Of a stretch of DNA of 64,000 bases, positions 23,571 to 34,900 are shown piece by piece (position 1 is the stretch's first letter; every line of letters begins with the position of its first letter). This DNA comes from Sclerotinia nivalis. Taxonomy: Eukaryota > Ascomycota > Leotiomycetes > Helotiales > Sclerotiniaceae. Position numbers and translations under genes: made by a program. The DNA lies in assembly GCA_029531795.1 (NCBI GenBank), contig JAPEIS010000001.1, positions 2,914,001-2,978,000 of the forward strand, written 5' to 3'. The notes beneath the pieces were generated by a model. The model worked only from the letters and a program-made list of their open reading frames with translations. It did not search any database and was not told where the DNA came from.

Positions 23571-25117
23571 TTACAAATCAACCACAACATCTACCGTCCC
23601 TTCACCTTTTAATCTTTCGACTTCCATCCAGCCACCTTCTTCAATACCTACAATCAAACCATCTACACAACATCTCCTCCATTTGAAACCTTCTCCAGAT
23701 TCCTCAAAATCTATTCTTAACTTTTCGATACTCTCATATCCAACCTCGCCTTTCTGACCATCTTCATCCCATTGCATCCCAATATGACTTCCGTCTTTAT
23801 AAGCTTCTTCCATAACCTTCATTGTTTGCTTACCAGTTGCGGCTCCAAAATGTACAACCCTTAATTGACCATCAAGAGGTTGACTGGCAGGAGATATTGT
23901 GAAAGTTCGCTCAAGCTTGGAAACTAATACAGAGAGAATATATCCGTGCTCTTTCCTTTGTATAAGCTCTTCCGTGCCATCTGATCTTGTCAACGTGACC
24001 GAAGCTTTATAAGCATGTGGTAGAGCTCCGTCTTTTGGGTAAAGTAAATCACCAGCTACCAGGTGAAACCTCTTGTCTCCATGTTTTCGATATTCGACTG
24101 TGTCACTGTCGGCAACAAGAGTAGCATGGAGGCCATAACTGGCGACGACTGCCCCATAGACAACATTATTTGTGAGCGGTGTCTCAGTCTGGCCTTCATT
24201 GGTTATAGTTCGTGCCCCAGAAGAGAACCTTACGCTAAAAATTGGGAGCGGTAAAGGTGTGCCATGAAGAAGTGTCCTTAGACCTTGTATATATATTGAA
24301 GGAATTGGCGAGGGTCGGTGCAAAGAATGGAATAGGGCATTTCCTGTACCAAGAGGAAGTTGGGATAGTGTTGGTTTGACATATGACCTGTGCGCAGATT
24401 GTTAGTAATGAGTAGCATAGTAGGGATATGCGGAGAAGCTCACCTTGACTTTTCCCTGCTCTCAAGTAGTCCATTTATGGTATCCACCATTCCACCATCA
24501 CCACTCAACATCAATATCGATTGCTTTGTGCCCTTGTTTGCTCCATCCAATAATGTCGAGCTTGCAAATGCCTTCACAGAATCTGCATTATCTGTCCTGA
24601 TCAAAGTGTAGCTTATTTCCGGTAATCCGATAGAGTTGAGTATTTGATGTAGTACAGCATCGTAAAAGTCCGGCGCCAATCCAGTCCCGGACAATGTCGA
24701 GATCAATACATATATTTGGGTTTCTGCGGATCGGAGATATGTTGGCAAACTCCTAATCAGATAACTTTCGAGACATTCTTGGGTGAGGTTGGTGGCAAAT
24801 GTTGTCTTCAACTCGAATGGGAGCTTTTTAACCCCTCCATCTGTCGGTAGCAGACTGAAGATTGTATAACCCAGAGTACCATTTCGTCCCTCATTCTCAG
24901 TAACGCAAATCACATCTTCCCCTTTAATTTTCCCACCAGATACTCCGCCATCGAGTCCTACAGCTCCCGTCCATGTAAGATCACCATCCCGATAAGAGAA
25001 ATGTACGGGATCGTCGGCAAGATAAGCATAGGTAGTAGCACTGCTCTCAGTAACTTCAGTATCGTTGTCGGAGCTATATGCAGCGTCAGAGCTAGAGGAA
25101 GGTATAGAATATGCCAT
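23571..25117 (-). CDS. Sphingoid-base/diacylglycerol kinase family protein
   Basis: The gene encodes 496 residues on the minus strand: exon 1 25117-24444, intron 24443-24388 (56 nt, GTGAGC, branch ACTAAC), exon 2 24387-23571. The DAGK-type catalytic domain starts about residue 130 (QIYVLISTLSGTG). It has the nucleotide-binding SGDGG motif with the downstream DTING (~residues 205-216) and LPLGTGNAL just after the splice junction. The C-terminal half is the beta-sandwich of this family. The likely reaction is phosphorylation of a long-chain base (LCB4/5, sphingosine kinase) or diacylglycerol at a membrane face. The SGDGGMVD variant differs from the GGDG-x-HEV of classical LCB4, so the lipid substrate is uncertain. 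There is no signal peptide or transmembrane helix. Confidence 0.85.
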
Positions 25118-25841
25118 GTCGAGAGGACAATAGAATGAAGCTGAAGATTGTTATGGAGTGAAATGCCATGATGGAAGAAGAGTGAGCAATTGTCGATTAA
25201 TTTCTGAACATGGGGGTGTGTTTGTCGCGATAAGCAGATGATGTGCTCAGCTTACTATCTTTTTTGGTGGGGTCATAGCTCTTTTATAGAGATCACTATA
25301 AGGATAAGTTGCCATTGAGAGCTTTTATAGGGTATCAATTCTATAATAGCTTCCGTAAGCCCTATGCTCAAACGCAAATCAGGGTTAAGCCAGCCCATAA
25401 AAAAATGAAATCGAATTTCAAACGGATCCCACTCTTGATCGAATTAGATCATAAACACTTTTAGCCGAAGAGCTTCGTCTAGATTGATTGAATTACAATG
25501 TATCACATAGTACAGTATATACACTGCAAGGTCATATATTCAGATACATACTGGTAGCAACCTCAGTAGATCCGACTTCTTCTGGATACAAAATGACCGC
25601 CATACATCACTAAGCTCAAGATGGACACTTCTCATGCATCTAATTCATGTTTCTATGGGCTGAAGATTGCTTTAATGTATCCTATGTTTTTTATGCTTTC
25701 TTGCATTGGACCCGTCTCCATCACATCCTAAGCAAGTACTTAGATCAAGACGGTGAATAAAAACACAAGGAGCAATGTGTTGGCTTGAACAAAAAGTAAT
25801 ATTGGTTCTTTTCCCACTGTACTATGAACTCGCCCGGTCAT
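25118..25841. other. Spacer between lipid kinase and kinase-like gene
   Basis: About 720 bp contain the promoter of the minus-strand lipid kinase and the 3' flank of the minus-strand kinase-like gene. I see no ORF or repeat of note. Confidence 0.5.
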
Positions 25842-26687
25842 TCATTCCTCTTCCATTTCCTCGTCCTCCGAAAGAACCAAACCACTGTTATCCGATTCAT
25901 TCAGCAGCTGATCTTCCAATTCCCACATTTCCTTCTGCATGGCCTCACTATCTTCCGATCGCTGTGCTGTGTCAAAATCAAGAAGCACAGCACCCGCCTC
26001 TGAAATCAAGAATTTGTGCCTTTGCAAACCATTATGAAGAATACCCAAATCATGTAATCGTGTAAGCACAGCCTTACAAGCTGGAAGATCCGAGATAGTA
26101 GCGTGACGCCCTTCCACATTTTCCATGAGAAACCCAATCACTCTACCCTCTTCAGTCAGATACCCCAAGAATTTTGGACCAATATTGTGGCCATCTATCC
26201 ACGAATATGCTTTAGTTTCATTGATAAAGTAATCAATTTCCCATCCGAATCTTGCAAATTTGGCGATGATTGGCTTTTCGAACTGGGGAGAAGATGCGAT
26301 GTATACACTTGGCCCCGCACGCAGCTGAAGCTTGAAGGATAAGTAGTCGTATGATTTTGTGTGCCATGCAGGTTTGATTGAGGGGAAATCTCTTTTGGAG
26401 GTTTCTGCGAAGAACGCTGTTGAGTTCTCCGCTGTTCGAGAGATGCACCCAAAGTTCCAGTCACCGGAGGGAAATGCTGGCAGCATGGAGAGCAAAACTG
26501 GCGGAAAGGACATATCATCTACTTGGTAGATTTTTGGATCAATAGTGATGTATTTGAAGTGCTCATTGTTCACTAGCATCCTGTAGTAGCTGGGCGTGTT
26601 CCCTTCAACGTCTACATCTTGATCCAAAATCGTGATTGTTGTAGGAGGCATATCTTTGATGAGCGTTTTGTTTTTGATTTTGTACAT
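25842..26687 (-). CDS. Degenerate protein-kinase-like (pseudokinase) protein
   Basis: A single exon encodes 281 residues; an alternative ATG at 26651 would remove 12. From about residue 115 it follows the fungal kinase-like (aminoglycoside-phosphotransferase-like) family often mislabelled alpha-galactosidase A precursor. Visible are a Lys strand (PIIAKFARFG), a Glu helix (INETKAYSWI), IGPKFLGYLTEEGRVIGFLME, a catalytic-loop equivalent and LLDFDTAQ. The loop reads LHNGLQRHKFLI where the active form has H-G-D-L-x-x-x-N, so the catalytic Asp is missing and the metal-binding Asn is Lys, while DFD is kept. It is therefore probably inactive as a kinase. The C-terminus is acidic. A MITE sits about 70 bp upstream of the start. 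Confidence 0.75.
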   Translation of the reverse strand: MYKIKNKTLIKDMPPTTITILDQDVDVEGNTPSYYRMLVNNEHFKYITIDPKIYQVDDMSFPPVLLSMLPAFPSGDWNFGCISRTAENSTAFFAETSKRDFPSIKPAWHTKSYDYLSFKLQLRAGPSVYIASSPQFEKPIIAKFARFGWEIDYFINETKAYSWIDGHNIGPKFLGYLTEEGRVIGFLMENVEGRHATISDLPACKAVLTRLHDLGILHNGLQRHKFLISEAGAVLLDFDTAQRSEDSEAMQKEMWELEDQLLNESDNSGLVLSEDEEMEEE

Positions 26688-26746
26688 GGAAAAGTTGTTA
26701 AGTACAAGTTAATAATATAGCTGATGCGACTATAGTAGGGATATAT

Positions 26747-26996
26747 ATAGTTTAAACGGTAAATACCCCGAATAGCAACTTTTTAGCTTTCGATACCCCG
26801 ATTAACAACTAATGGCATATGGAGTATAGCAACTTTTTTGATCAGAGCGTTACACGAATTTTGAAAGCCTTGAACCACACTATAATACTAGTTGAAAGAA
26901 CTAGTTGTAAACAAGATGAAAAATGGTACTATTGGTTGCTAAACGAGATATCGAAAGTTAAAAAGTTGCCATTCGGGGTATTTACCATAGTTTAAA
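26747..26996. mobile_element. 230-bp MITE with 10-bp target duplication
   Basis: The element spans 26757-26986. Its ends are inverted repeats of about 45 bp: GGTAAATACCCCGAATAGCA at the left matches the reverse complement of the right end except at a few purine transitions. It is bracketed by ATAGTTTAAA at 26747-26756 and 26987-26996. A 9-10 bp duplication is typical of Mutator-like elements. It has no coding capacity and lies in the promoter/leader of the adjacent kinase-like gene. A CTAGTTGAAAGAACTAGTTG hairpin is present near 26887-26906. Confidence 0.75.
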
Positions 26997-27030
26997 TCAA
27001 CCCTCTTACATACAACAAATGGTCCTTTCA

Positions 27031-27215
27031 TTGGTTACTGAATCAAATACAGTAATAAAGTCGTACAAAACAGAGGAAGCCTCGATTAATACTCGATTAG
27101 ATTGATTAAAATGATCTATGCTGGTTTCTGATATGTCAAATATTGCAATAAAGTTATACGAGAGAGGCAGTTTTGATTAATATTCGATTGGATTGATTAA
27201 AATGAGATCCATGCC
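27031..27215. repeat. ~92-bp diverged tandem duplication
   Basis: The segment ending in GATTGATTAAAATGATCTATG (27031-27123) is followed by a diverged second copy (27124-27215) that shares AATAAAG, GATTAATA.TCGATT and GATTGATTAAAATGA. It has no coding content. Confidence 0.65.
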
Positions 27216-27380
27216 GATTAAATAGAACTTGTTTGAGCCAGAGTTATCGTTGCTTCTTATTGCACGGAATAGAATGGTAAGCAAGCCCGGTTCTGCAATT
27301 CTCTCTTTTAGGTAGTTGGGGTTATGCAACCAACTCTTGGAGGTTAGAAGAGAAAGCCTGCCTTTTATCTTGCAATACCC

Positions 27381-27468
27381 ACCCATTATCCACAAACAAC
27401 AATTTGATCTCATTGTTCAAAAGATACCCATTATCCATAAACAACATTTGATCTCATTGTTTGAAAGA
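27381..27468. repeat. ~44-bp tandem duplication
   Basis: ACCCATTATCCA(C/T)AAACAAC followed by ATTTGATCTCATTGTT occurs at 27381-27425 and again at 27426-27468 with small differences. The repeat is non-coding. Confidence 0.75.
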
Positions 27469-27906
27469 AGGTCAGAGATTTGTTCAGGTATGTGATCAGA
27501 CATCAGACATCATATTTATAAGTGAATACTATACATTCTATAATATAGACTCACACTTTGATACAGAAGTCTCCCATTCTCCAACAAACACTTTCTTGGA
27601 TTCATTTCATCTCAAACCAGACCACAAGTGGTCCATCCATTTAAAAGACTTGATTTCCTGAATCTCATATATGCTTAATCATCCATTAAATACTTCATTC
27701 TTAATACCTGATTCTTTTTGTCGACTCATTTCCTTCATTTGTTTTCTTTCAACATCATTCCTTGATAGGTAGTTGCTAACTCCTGGATTTAGCAAAGACA
27801 AAGATACCTCCCAATCTCCTTCCAACTCCATCGTCTCACGGCAAAAACCCGTCCTAATCGAACTTTACACTACTCAACTCAACTCAAAAGAATCTGGATA
27901 TCGATC

Positions 27907-28092
27907 ATGTGTACACAGTGGTATGTCACTTACACCTACAAATGCAATAGACCTGCCAAGTTTGTTCAATGCCCGGCACGAAATGGCACCAACGTTAGAT
28001 GCGACCCTGTGCAAAGGGAGAGGGAGAAGTTTGTGGCTCATATGTGCGCATCTCATATGGTCACACCTGGCGCAGGTGAGATGCACCGTTAA
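27907..28092 (+). CDS. Small Cys-rich protein (61 aa)
   Basis: The ATG at 27907 opens a 61-codon frame with no signal peptide, beginning MCTQWYVTY and containing spaced cysteines (C2, C14, C22, C33, C48) and FVQC, GTNVRC and HMCASH motifs. The pattern (C-x(n)-FVQC-x(8)-NVRC-...-C-x2-H) resembles short conserved fungal proteins seen repeatedly beside unrelated genes. The function is unknown to me, and metal binding is plausible from the Cys/His spacing. It is codirectional with no neighbour and lies between a repeat-rich spacer and an F-box gene. An upstream exon is possible. The real coding status is uncertain because of its length. Confidence 0.45.
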   Translation: MCTQWYVTYTYKCNRPAKFVQCPARNGTNVRCDPVQREREKFVAHMCASHMVTPGAGEMHR

Positions 28093-28261
28093 GGGCCGTT
28101 TATATCGAGGGCGAGTAAGGATTGTAGAGCAGCTCTCGTAAGATGGCTCAACGTCAGAAGACGGAGAATGATTGCTAGTGGGTGTGGAACTAGGCTAGAG
28201 ACACAAGCGCAACCAAGAATTTTCCATAAAAACCATCTTTGATTTGAATTTGAAAATATTC

Positions 28262-29356
28262 TCACAATCCGAAGTTGTTGAGAAATGCCATGAATTGGCC
28301 ATCTAAATCATGCTGGTTTCTGCCATCTCCATCATGATCGATAAATTGTGGTATCTCAGCTCTTACGCTCCGAGATACCTCACACTTCTGAAAATGGCCA
28401 ATGTACCCAGAAGTAGAGTAAACAGTATTCCAATCACAATATCCACCTCTTTCATCCCGAGGCCCATGGTGACATGCTTGACATGAAACTCCCCAGTCAA
28501 GCTTTCCCGTCCTTCGATCTAAGGAAGGAAACCTTAGCATTGGCATAAAACGATGAGGATTTTGTGTATAACCGTCAAATTTCTGCAGCGACCGGTGTGA
28601 ATTTCGGGTTAGGCGAGGCTCTGGCGGGTGAGGGGAAGACATAGCTGGCGACGCTGGTCTTCGATGCAGGGTACCGATATCGTGATAATGTGATTTGGCG
28701 GCGCTAGCTGAGAGCATGCGGACTAAACGTGTCCGTCTTCGATATGTCCTCTCACTTTCTGAGTATTCTCCCGGGATGCTCAACAACGTTGGTATTGTGC
28801 GCATCGTTTTTAAATCCAGACCAAACTCTTTCCTTGCAGAAGATGCTGTCATAGATAATAGACTATCCGAGTGTGCCAAACAATCAAAGCAACATCGTTG
28901 AGCAGTAAACATGTCGAGAAATGGCCCAAATTGCCCACAGCCAAAGCAAGATTGCGTACAGAGTGCCTCGAAGATATCTGAAGCAGTAAAGTGAACAGCC
29001 ATGCGCATTGAGAGCAATGCACGCAATGCATCCGGGCAGTGCGTAACTATTGCATTGTATTTGGGGACGCTGTCAACAAGAGCACGGGCGCGCCAGCTCA
29101 CAGCTCTGATGTCTGTTAGACATTGCAAGTCGAGTAAATTTAAGATCATATGAATAATCTCGAGTGGAATACATTCTAAGCTTCCAACGGTAGACGGAGA
29201 AGCAGAGACTTGCGCGGTACGAGGTCGAAGCCGGCCATTGTCGAGTGGACAATGGCGTTGGAGAGATTCGGGCTGTATGGCCATTTGGCTGAATTGAGGA
29301 TGTGTCCAGGTTAAGAGACGGAACTCATCTTTAGTCAAACTCACAGACGGGGCCAT
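28262..29356 (-). CDS. F-box protein with Cys-x2-Cys motifs
   Basis: A single exon encodes 364 residues from the ATG at 29356; the frame is open further upstream, but only with a TTG. Residues ~60-105 form an F-box (LECIPLEIIHMILNLLDL, then a conserved W and a helix). A Cys cluster typical of fungal F-box proteins follows, with SCFGCGQ and QRCCFDCLAH. A second pair (SCQACHHG) and a Trp/Cys-rich stretch occur near the C-terminus. The expected role is the substrate adaptor of an SCF ubiquitin ligase through Skp1; the substrate is unknown. A CACGTGAC element lies about 130 bp upstream (near 29487). No intron is required. Confidence 0.75.
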   Translation of the reverse strand: MAPSVSLTKDEFRLLTWTHPQFSQMAIQPESLQRHCPLDNGRLRPRTAQVSASPSTVGSLECIPLEIIHMILNLLDLQCLTDIRAVSWRARALVDSVPKYNAIVTHCPDALRALLSMRMAVHFTASDIFEALCTQSCFGCGQFGPFLDMFTAQRCCFDCLAHSDSLLSMTASSARKEFGLDLKTMRTIPTLLSIPGEYSESERTYRRRTRLVRMLSASAAKSHYHDIGTLHRRPASPAMSSPHPPEPRLTRNSHRSLQKFDGYTQNPHRFMPMLRFPSLDRRTGKLDWGVSCQACHHGPRDERGGYCDWNTVYSTSGYIGHFQKCEVSRSVRAEIPQFIDHDGDGRNQHDLDGQFMAFLNNFGL

Positions 29357-31484
29357 CTTTGATGATCGGTGAGGAACGAGAAGAAGTATGTTCTGTCGCA
29401 GAATATACAAGTCGACGCGACTCTGTTGATTGCTTACTTTGCTTACTCAGCAAATCTCCGCGTCTTGTTCAACTTGCCATCATTACACGTGACAATACAC
29501 AGTTTTTCAGTAACTCGAGTCTCTTCATTATATAAATTGCGGCTAGGTACTAAGTTATTCTAGCTTGAAAATAAAAAGTTTGAATTGGTATCATTCTGCC
29601 ATACCTAAGGATCAAGGATGGCTAGTTATATAAAACTCTGTATGATGGCATTTTGGACAACCATTTCATACTTATTCGCTCCTACCGTATCAACGCATAT
29701 TTTTCCCACAATCAATGTGAGACCTCGGTTTTCTTGGTGTACTATTTATATCGAACTTTCGGGCCTTTGTGTTTGATCTTTCTTCTCCAGACATTCTCCT
29801 CCACATCTTTGAAAATTAACCTTTCGGCATATCTGGGGAGCGAAAAACGTCATTCGGATCGTCATTACAGGCTGCTCCAAGTGGGTTTTAACCTTTATGT
29901 CTACTCGGATCACCGCCGTTATAGTATGACTTAGATAAAGATATTCTTGTCATTTTTGCATGGATGGTACTGTGTCTACGAGAAATCGATCTGAGCCCCG
30001 ACATTAGGCAAATTTACTTAGAGTATAATAATTGTCTAGCATAGATTTCCACAGTTCCTTCCTGCTGTCAGTATGAGGCTGTCTTGATTTGGGATCTACA
30101 AGAAACATATCTTTGGCAACGGCGGTACCTGCTCTGATCAGCGTCAATGATAAGCAATATCGTGAACTTTTCGAAACGATCGTCAGTCTATCTGAAGAGC
30201 TTTAAAGTTCATACCCAGCCGGGACAATCCATGTGTCTTTCCCCCTTTTGAAGACGTGATTTGTCTACTCGCTAAGACTTAGCAACAAAACAGCCGATCA
30301 GTGACCTGCAACCTCCCAAAAACATGGATTTAGCCTGTCAACAAGGATCAGTCTGAGGAGCCTCACAAGGTTTCCAATTGTTGTTTTACTACTCGTCGTA
30401 AATTACTGTTAAACTCTGGTAGCACTAGCTGCCGTTATTTGAGAACGAAGCATCAGCATGAAGTTTAAAATGCTTGGTCAGTTGAAGCATTCCAGCCATT
30501 GTCCGTTACGAAGTACTCTGTACCTGATCAACGTGCAGGCATACTCGCAAACTCCCGTCTTGGCAAGGCACTTATCCATTAAAAAAAATTCGTGGGTCCC
30601 TGAATCTTAAATCGGTAGCCTGTACCAAACTAACCTTCAAATAAAACTATTGTGACAGTGCAATAGCATCTAGACGAGTCAGGCAAGCCTCAATCGATAG
30701 TCTAACGAAAAATCATACCTATCATACCATCAATGATTCTTTTCATTCTCTCTTTTCATTTCCGCTGGCCATGGACTGTACTGTAGTGTTCGATATTCTG
30801 TCTGGTCTTAAGATTGAGATTAACCATAGATAAGCAATCACTAATAACGGTACAGCAATAACAAAATGATTTGTAGAACCTTGAAATTCTGTCCAACCCC
30901 TGAAATGTCATAACTTTATTATATTCACTGATATGAGGATGCTCAATGATCTACAACATCTTATCTTGTATATTCACCAATCCTTCAAACTCTCAAAGTC
31001 AACAGACCCGCTAAAATGGACCCCCCTTTAAATGAAAATACCTAGTAATTAACCTGAAGCATCTTAAATTTTCAAACCATGAAGACTCTTCACTCTGATT
31101 CAATTCTTCCCCATGCTTAATTTATACTATCTTGCCCACAGACAAGGGACTATCAAACGCTTCGTCATCCACGTCCGATTCATTCCCCGTCGTCTCCACC
31201 TTTCTCCTATTCATTCAGTTATTTTCTCTCCCCATTTCCCCATCTGAAATTGGTCCGACCTACATTATTCTAGATTTCAATCCTTATTATTCTTTCCTTT
31301 CTTTTCCTTTACACCTTCATTTTTGATCTTATGTTTTGTCCTGCAATTGCATTGCACTACCTCTATACGATACGAATATTTGTTGTTTGATACCAAGTCG
31401 AATAAGATTCACTAGCACCTGCGGAAAGCAACTACGGAAAACCCAGGCGGAAGTCGCCATTACAGCCCGAAAGAAGCCCTTAAA
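29357..31484. other. 2.1 kb spacer between divergent genes
   Basis: The interval separates the divergent F-box gene (minus) and glycosyltransferase gene (plus). Short ORFs here lack protein-like content. The last ~250 bp are pyrimidine-rich on the plus strand, fitting a 5' UTR for the glycosyltransferase. Confidence 0.5.
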
Positions 31485-33164
31485 ATGCCTCGGATACCTG
31501 TGCACCGTTTTCTCGCCATTGCGACGGTAGCATTTTTTCTCATTTTGTCTTATTATCACCAGAACGTTTCGCAGACTTTTGTACCTGCATTTAGGGAAAC
31601 GCCAAAAGAAGAACATGCATCAGCACCAGAAAAGTCTCCAGCAACTGCAAAGCAAATTGCTCAAACTCATGAAACACAACAGGCCCAAATCGCATCAGTG
31701 GAATTAAATATCACTGATGTTGGTGATGCTGCATTTTTGAGAGATGTCTTGAAGAAGAACAATGTCGAGATGGATATTAACTATGTCATGAGAACTATAC
31801 GATATGTTACAGATGCGAAAGAAAGACCTATGATGACGAATACTAGCCAGGAATTGTTTCCTAGTGGGTGGAAGAAAGTTAAGCTTGATGAGGTAGAAAG
31901 GCTTCCAGCCGATACATTAGAGCCTTTGGAAATCCACGTTATGAAAACACCACGACCAGACGAGATTGATGCTTCTGAGTTATTGTTTGGAGTTTCAACC
32001 ACATACAAGAGGTTCAATGACGAAGTTGAGGGACCAGTAAAGGAATGGGTACGATGGCTTACAGATGGAAATGGCACATCGAACGGAGCAGGACTTGTTT
32101 TACAATTGCACGATACTAGCGATGAGCAATTAGAAGCTGCTCAGAAATTGCTCACCGGTGTTGGAATTGATGCGACTGTCTTACATTCGGATCCTATGCT
32201 CGATATGCCGGGAAGATATGTTGATTTGGTACCACTTCTTTACAGCCATCCATCGAGGCCGAGCAGGAAATATTTGTCATTGATTGATGATGACACGTTC
32301 TTTCCCTCGCTTGGCGCATTGATGAAGGAGTTGCACAGTTATGATCCTAATGAAGAGAACTATATCGGTACTCTCACGGAGAGAGTGGATTTCATTATGC
32401 ACGATCGAGTTCCTATGGTAAGCACTTGAAATCCTTTCCGTTAACCTGCCACTAACAAAATATAGGCTTACGGCGGCGCCGGTGTATTCATCACTCCTCC
32501 TCTCGCACACACTTTAATTGGACTCCCTTGCCTCGACGTCGATGATGCCACCGGCGAATATACCGAATCCGGCTTCCAAGGCGATAGACTTCTCTACCAT
32601 TGTATCAAGAACCACACCTCCATCACGCTCAATTATCTCCCTCGACTCAACCAACTAGATCAATGGGGCGACCCAGCCGGTTTCTACGAAGCTGGTCATC
32701 AACCCCTTTCTTTACATCATTACAAATCCTGGCATCATGCTACTCCCGAGGTATCCCACATTGTTGCCGATGCCTGCGGTGAAGCTTGTGTATTCCAACG
32801 ATTCGGGTTCGACGGAAAGGGATTGTCAAAATGGGTCCTCACAAATGGTTACTCCCTTGCCGAATACCCAACAGGTATTCATTGGGATATGTCGAAAACG
32901 GAAAGTACATTCGATCTCGGCGAATCTGATACCTGGGCTTCTGGAAAAGAGGATGTGCGCTTGGCTTTTGCATATGGTGCTCTCCGTGAAGGCTTGAGTT
33001 ATACTGGCAAGAAACGAGCCTGGGAGGCCATGGGAGGAAGAAAGAGGGCGGATGGAGTAGTGGATATGGTTTACGTGAAGAGGAGGGGCGATCGTAGGTG
33101 GATTGGTGAACATGAGAGAGAAGACGAGAGAGAAAGCTGTGTGATTTTAAGGTTCATTCCTTAA
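31485..33164 (+). CDS. Type II membrane glycosyltransferase, GT31/fringe-like
   Basis: The gene encodes 543 residues: exon 1 31485-32417, intron 32418-32465 (48 nt, GTAAGC, branch ACTAAC), exon 2 32466-33164. It has a short basic N-terminus, one transmembrane anchor (~residues 9-24) and a Ser/Glu-rich stem with N-glycosylation sites, the layout of a Golgi type II transferase. The catalytic domain shows the nucleotide-sugar/metal motif DDD (residues 268-270, in SLIDDDTFFPS) and, across the splice junction, AYGGAGVF, which is the conserved glycine-rich loop of fringe-like GT31 enzymes. HHYKSWHH and an AWEAMGG segment follow. The acceptor and sugar are unknown. Confidence 0.85.
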
Positions 33165-33943
33165 TTTTCTCCTCCCCTTCATTCTTGAAGTAGTGCGACG
33201 AAGTGCGTGCGTGCACAAAACTTTCTGGATTTCGATTTGCTGGATTTGGGAAATGTATATATTCGTGTGTTGCCAGGCACCTGCATAGGGTTCTGTTCTT
33301 TACAAGGCGTTATTTGGATACAGGTGTATATGTTACCTGCGCATTGAATGCCGGGATAATCTGGCGGGCGTTTTGGGATAGATGATTTTTAGCAGCGAGA
33401 TGAGGATGGCGAAGGGAACTGGATTTGTCCCGATTGGTTCTATGTGTATATGTATGAGGGGAGATCTATGGTAGATATTTATAGACGGGATGATGAAATT
33501 TATAGACGGGATGATGAAATTTATGTTTATAGAGATAGAGATATAGAAATGGTAGTGGTAGTGGTATAAAAAATACCCTTAAGCATGATAGTAATCTTAA
33601 GATCTTACATTTTTCGGGGATTCTGAAGCAGTGGGCATTAGTGTGCTGGAAGAATTTTATTTGTGTATTTGGATTTTCAAGTTCTGAGTGATCACGTTGA
33701 GAGAAGAATAAGACGGAGACGGAGACGGGGAGAAGGGACGTTAAATTGTCTGTTGGATATAACATAAACCACCAGATACCCAGATAAATCTGAGATTCCT
33801 AGACCTTTTATTTTCATCATTACTCGAATAGTTTTGAGTTTGAGAGGAAGAGACAAGCGTAGAAATGAGCGATACACGTAGGATGGACAGCGTAAAGATG
33901 GGTAGATGATGTGCTTGAACAGGCAGAATTGAAAGAGAGAAGA
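33165..33943. other. Spacer after the glycosyltransferase
   Basis: About 780 bp of convergent 3' flank between the glycosyltransferase (plus) and the first coiled-coil gene (minus). It includes a 21-bp tandem duplication at 33478-33519. Confidence 0.5.
33478..33519. repeat. 21-bp tandem duplication
   Basis: TTTATAGACGGGATGATGAAA occurs twice in direct succession without mismatch in the 3' flank of the glycosyltransferase. Confidence 0.8.
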
Positions 33944-34548
33944 TCAACTCACTTGACCATACTTCGGAACCGGAGAATTTGATAGTCGTACAAATGTTCT
34001 TTTTACATTGTAACCATAGATAATCATCCATGAACCAAGCAGAAATCCTAGGATACACAAGACGAGAAGCAACAAGGCCAAAATTGGATGAAGCTCAGCA
34101 TGACTGTCTGGCTCGCGGACACTAGAAACTTCAAGTGCTCCTTCCGAGAGTTTACTCCTCCATTTCTGCAGCCGTTTCATGTGGGAACGACGCTTGGAAT
34201 GCTCATTTGGCATTTCGATCGGTTCACAGCACGCATCGTATTCCTTCCATTCTTTCATGCTCTCCATATTCTCCGACCTTCGTTGTCAAAAAAGCCATGG
34301 AAGCCTTCACTTTTCTTTCGCTCGCTCTCGAGATTTTCCACGACTTTTCGCAGAGATTCGGTTTCATCTTTGAGGGAAAGGTTTTCGTTGTAAGTGGTGG
34401 GCCATTCGGGTGCAACACTCATTGCGATGAATTCTATATCCTTGGGACTGATGTGCGATTTCTTTATTTCTGTCTTTGCCTCTTCGTCTTTTGAGGATAA
34501 TGTTTGTTCGAGCTCTTGCAGTCGTAGATTTAGTGCTTCGAAAGCCAT
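33944..34548 (-). CDS. Array member 1: coiled coil with C-terminal transmembrane helix
   Basis: The proposed model is 181 residues: exon 1 34548-34311, intron 34310-34252 (59 nt, GTGAAG...GAAAG), exon 2 34251-33944. Exon 1 encodes helical heptads (LNLRLQELEQTL; LKDETESLRKVVENLESE). Exon 2 has LQKWRSKL, a relaxed form of the L-x-x-W-R block found in the neighbours, then one strong transmembrane helix (HPILALLLLVLCILGFLLG) and a short basic tail. The two ORFs overlap in different frames, so either this intron or a frameshift joins them. It is the only array member with a membrane anchor. The family is not recognised. Confidence 0.45.
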
Positions 34549-34900
34549 TTTCGAAATTGCTTCGGTGGCTGTGGTGCCTTCTTGACCATCAGTCTTTCTC
34601 TTTTGATTTCAAAATAGTTTCTGGTATTTTCTGAGACTTTTTGGATTGGCTGAAGTCCAATCTATATATTCATATACAGTTTGAGTTGATCGATTGGCAG
34701 AATTTAATGTTTCGTTGGTTTCCTCAGATTTTAGCTTGGAGCCCCCTATTTTGAGAGCTAACGTCTGTAGTTTATTGTGGGGCTTGGGATGAGGTATATA
34801 ATGCAAGTTCTCCAACATCCAAATCGGAGTCTAAACTCAGCTCTTCTGATGTGAGAAGTCGTTGGTGCGCTTCAGACTTCAGGCTCTTGTAGATGCGATT
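34549..34900 (-). pseudogene. Possible decayed 5' part of array member 1 or a separate remnant
   Basis: The frame of the gene at 33944-34548 stays open upstream to 34818 apart from one TGA at 34609-34611 (a CGA would restore Arg). In another frame, 34790-34893 reads protein-like sequence (KSLKSEAHQRLLTSEEL, then DSDLDVGEL). These look like broken coding pieces rather than spacer. I cannot build a single intact model, and a 5' UTR with chance open frames is the alternative. Confidence 0.25.
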
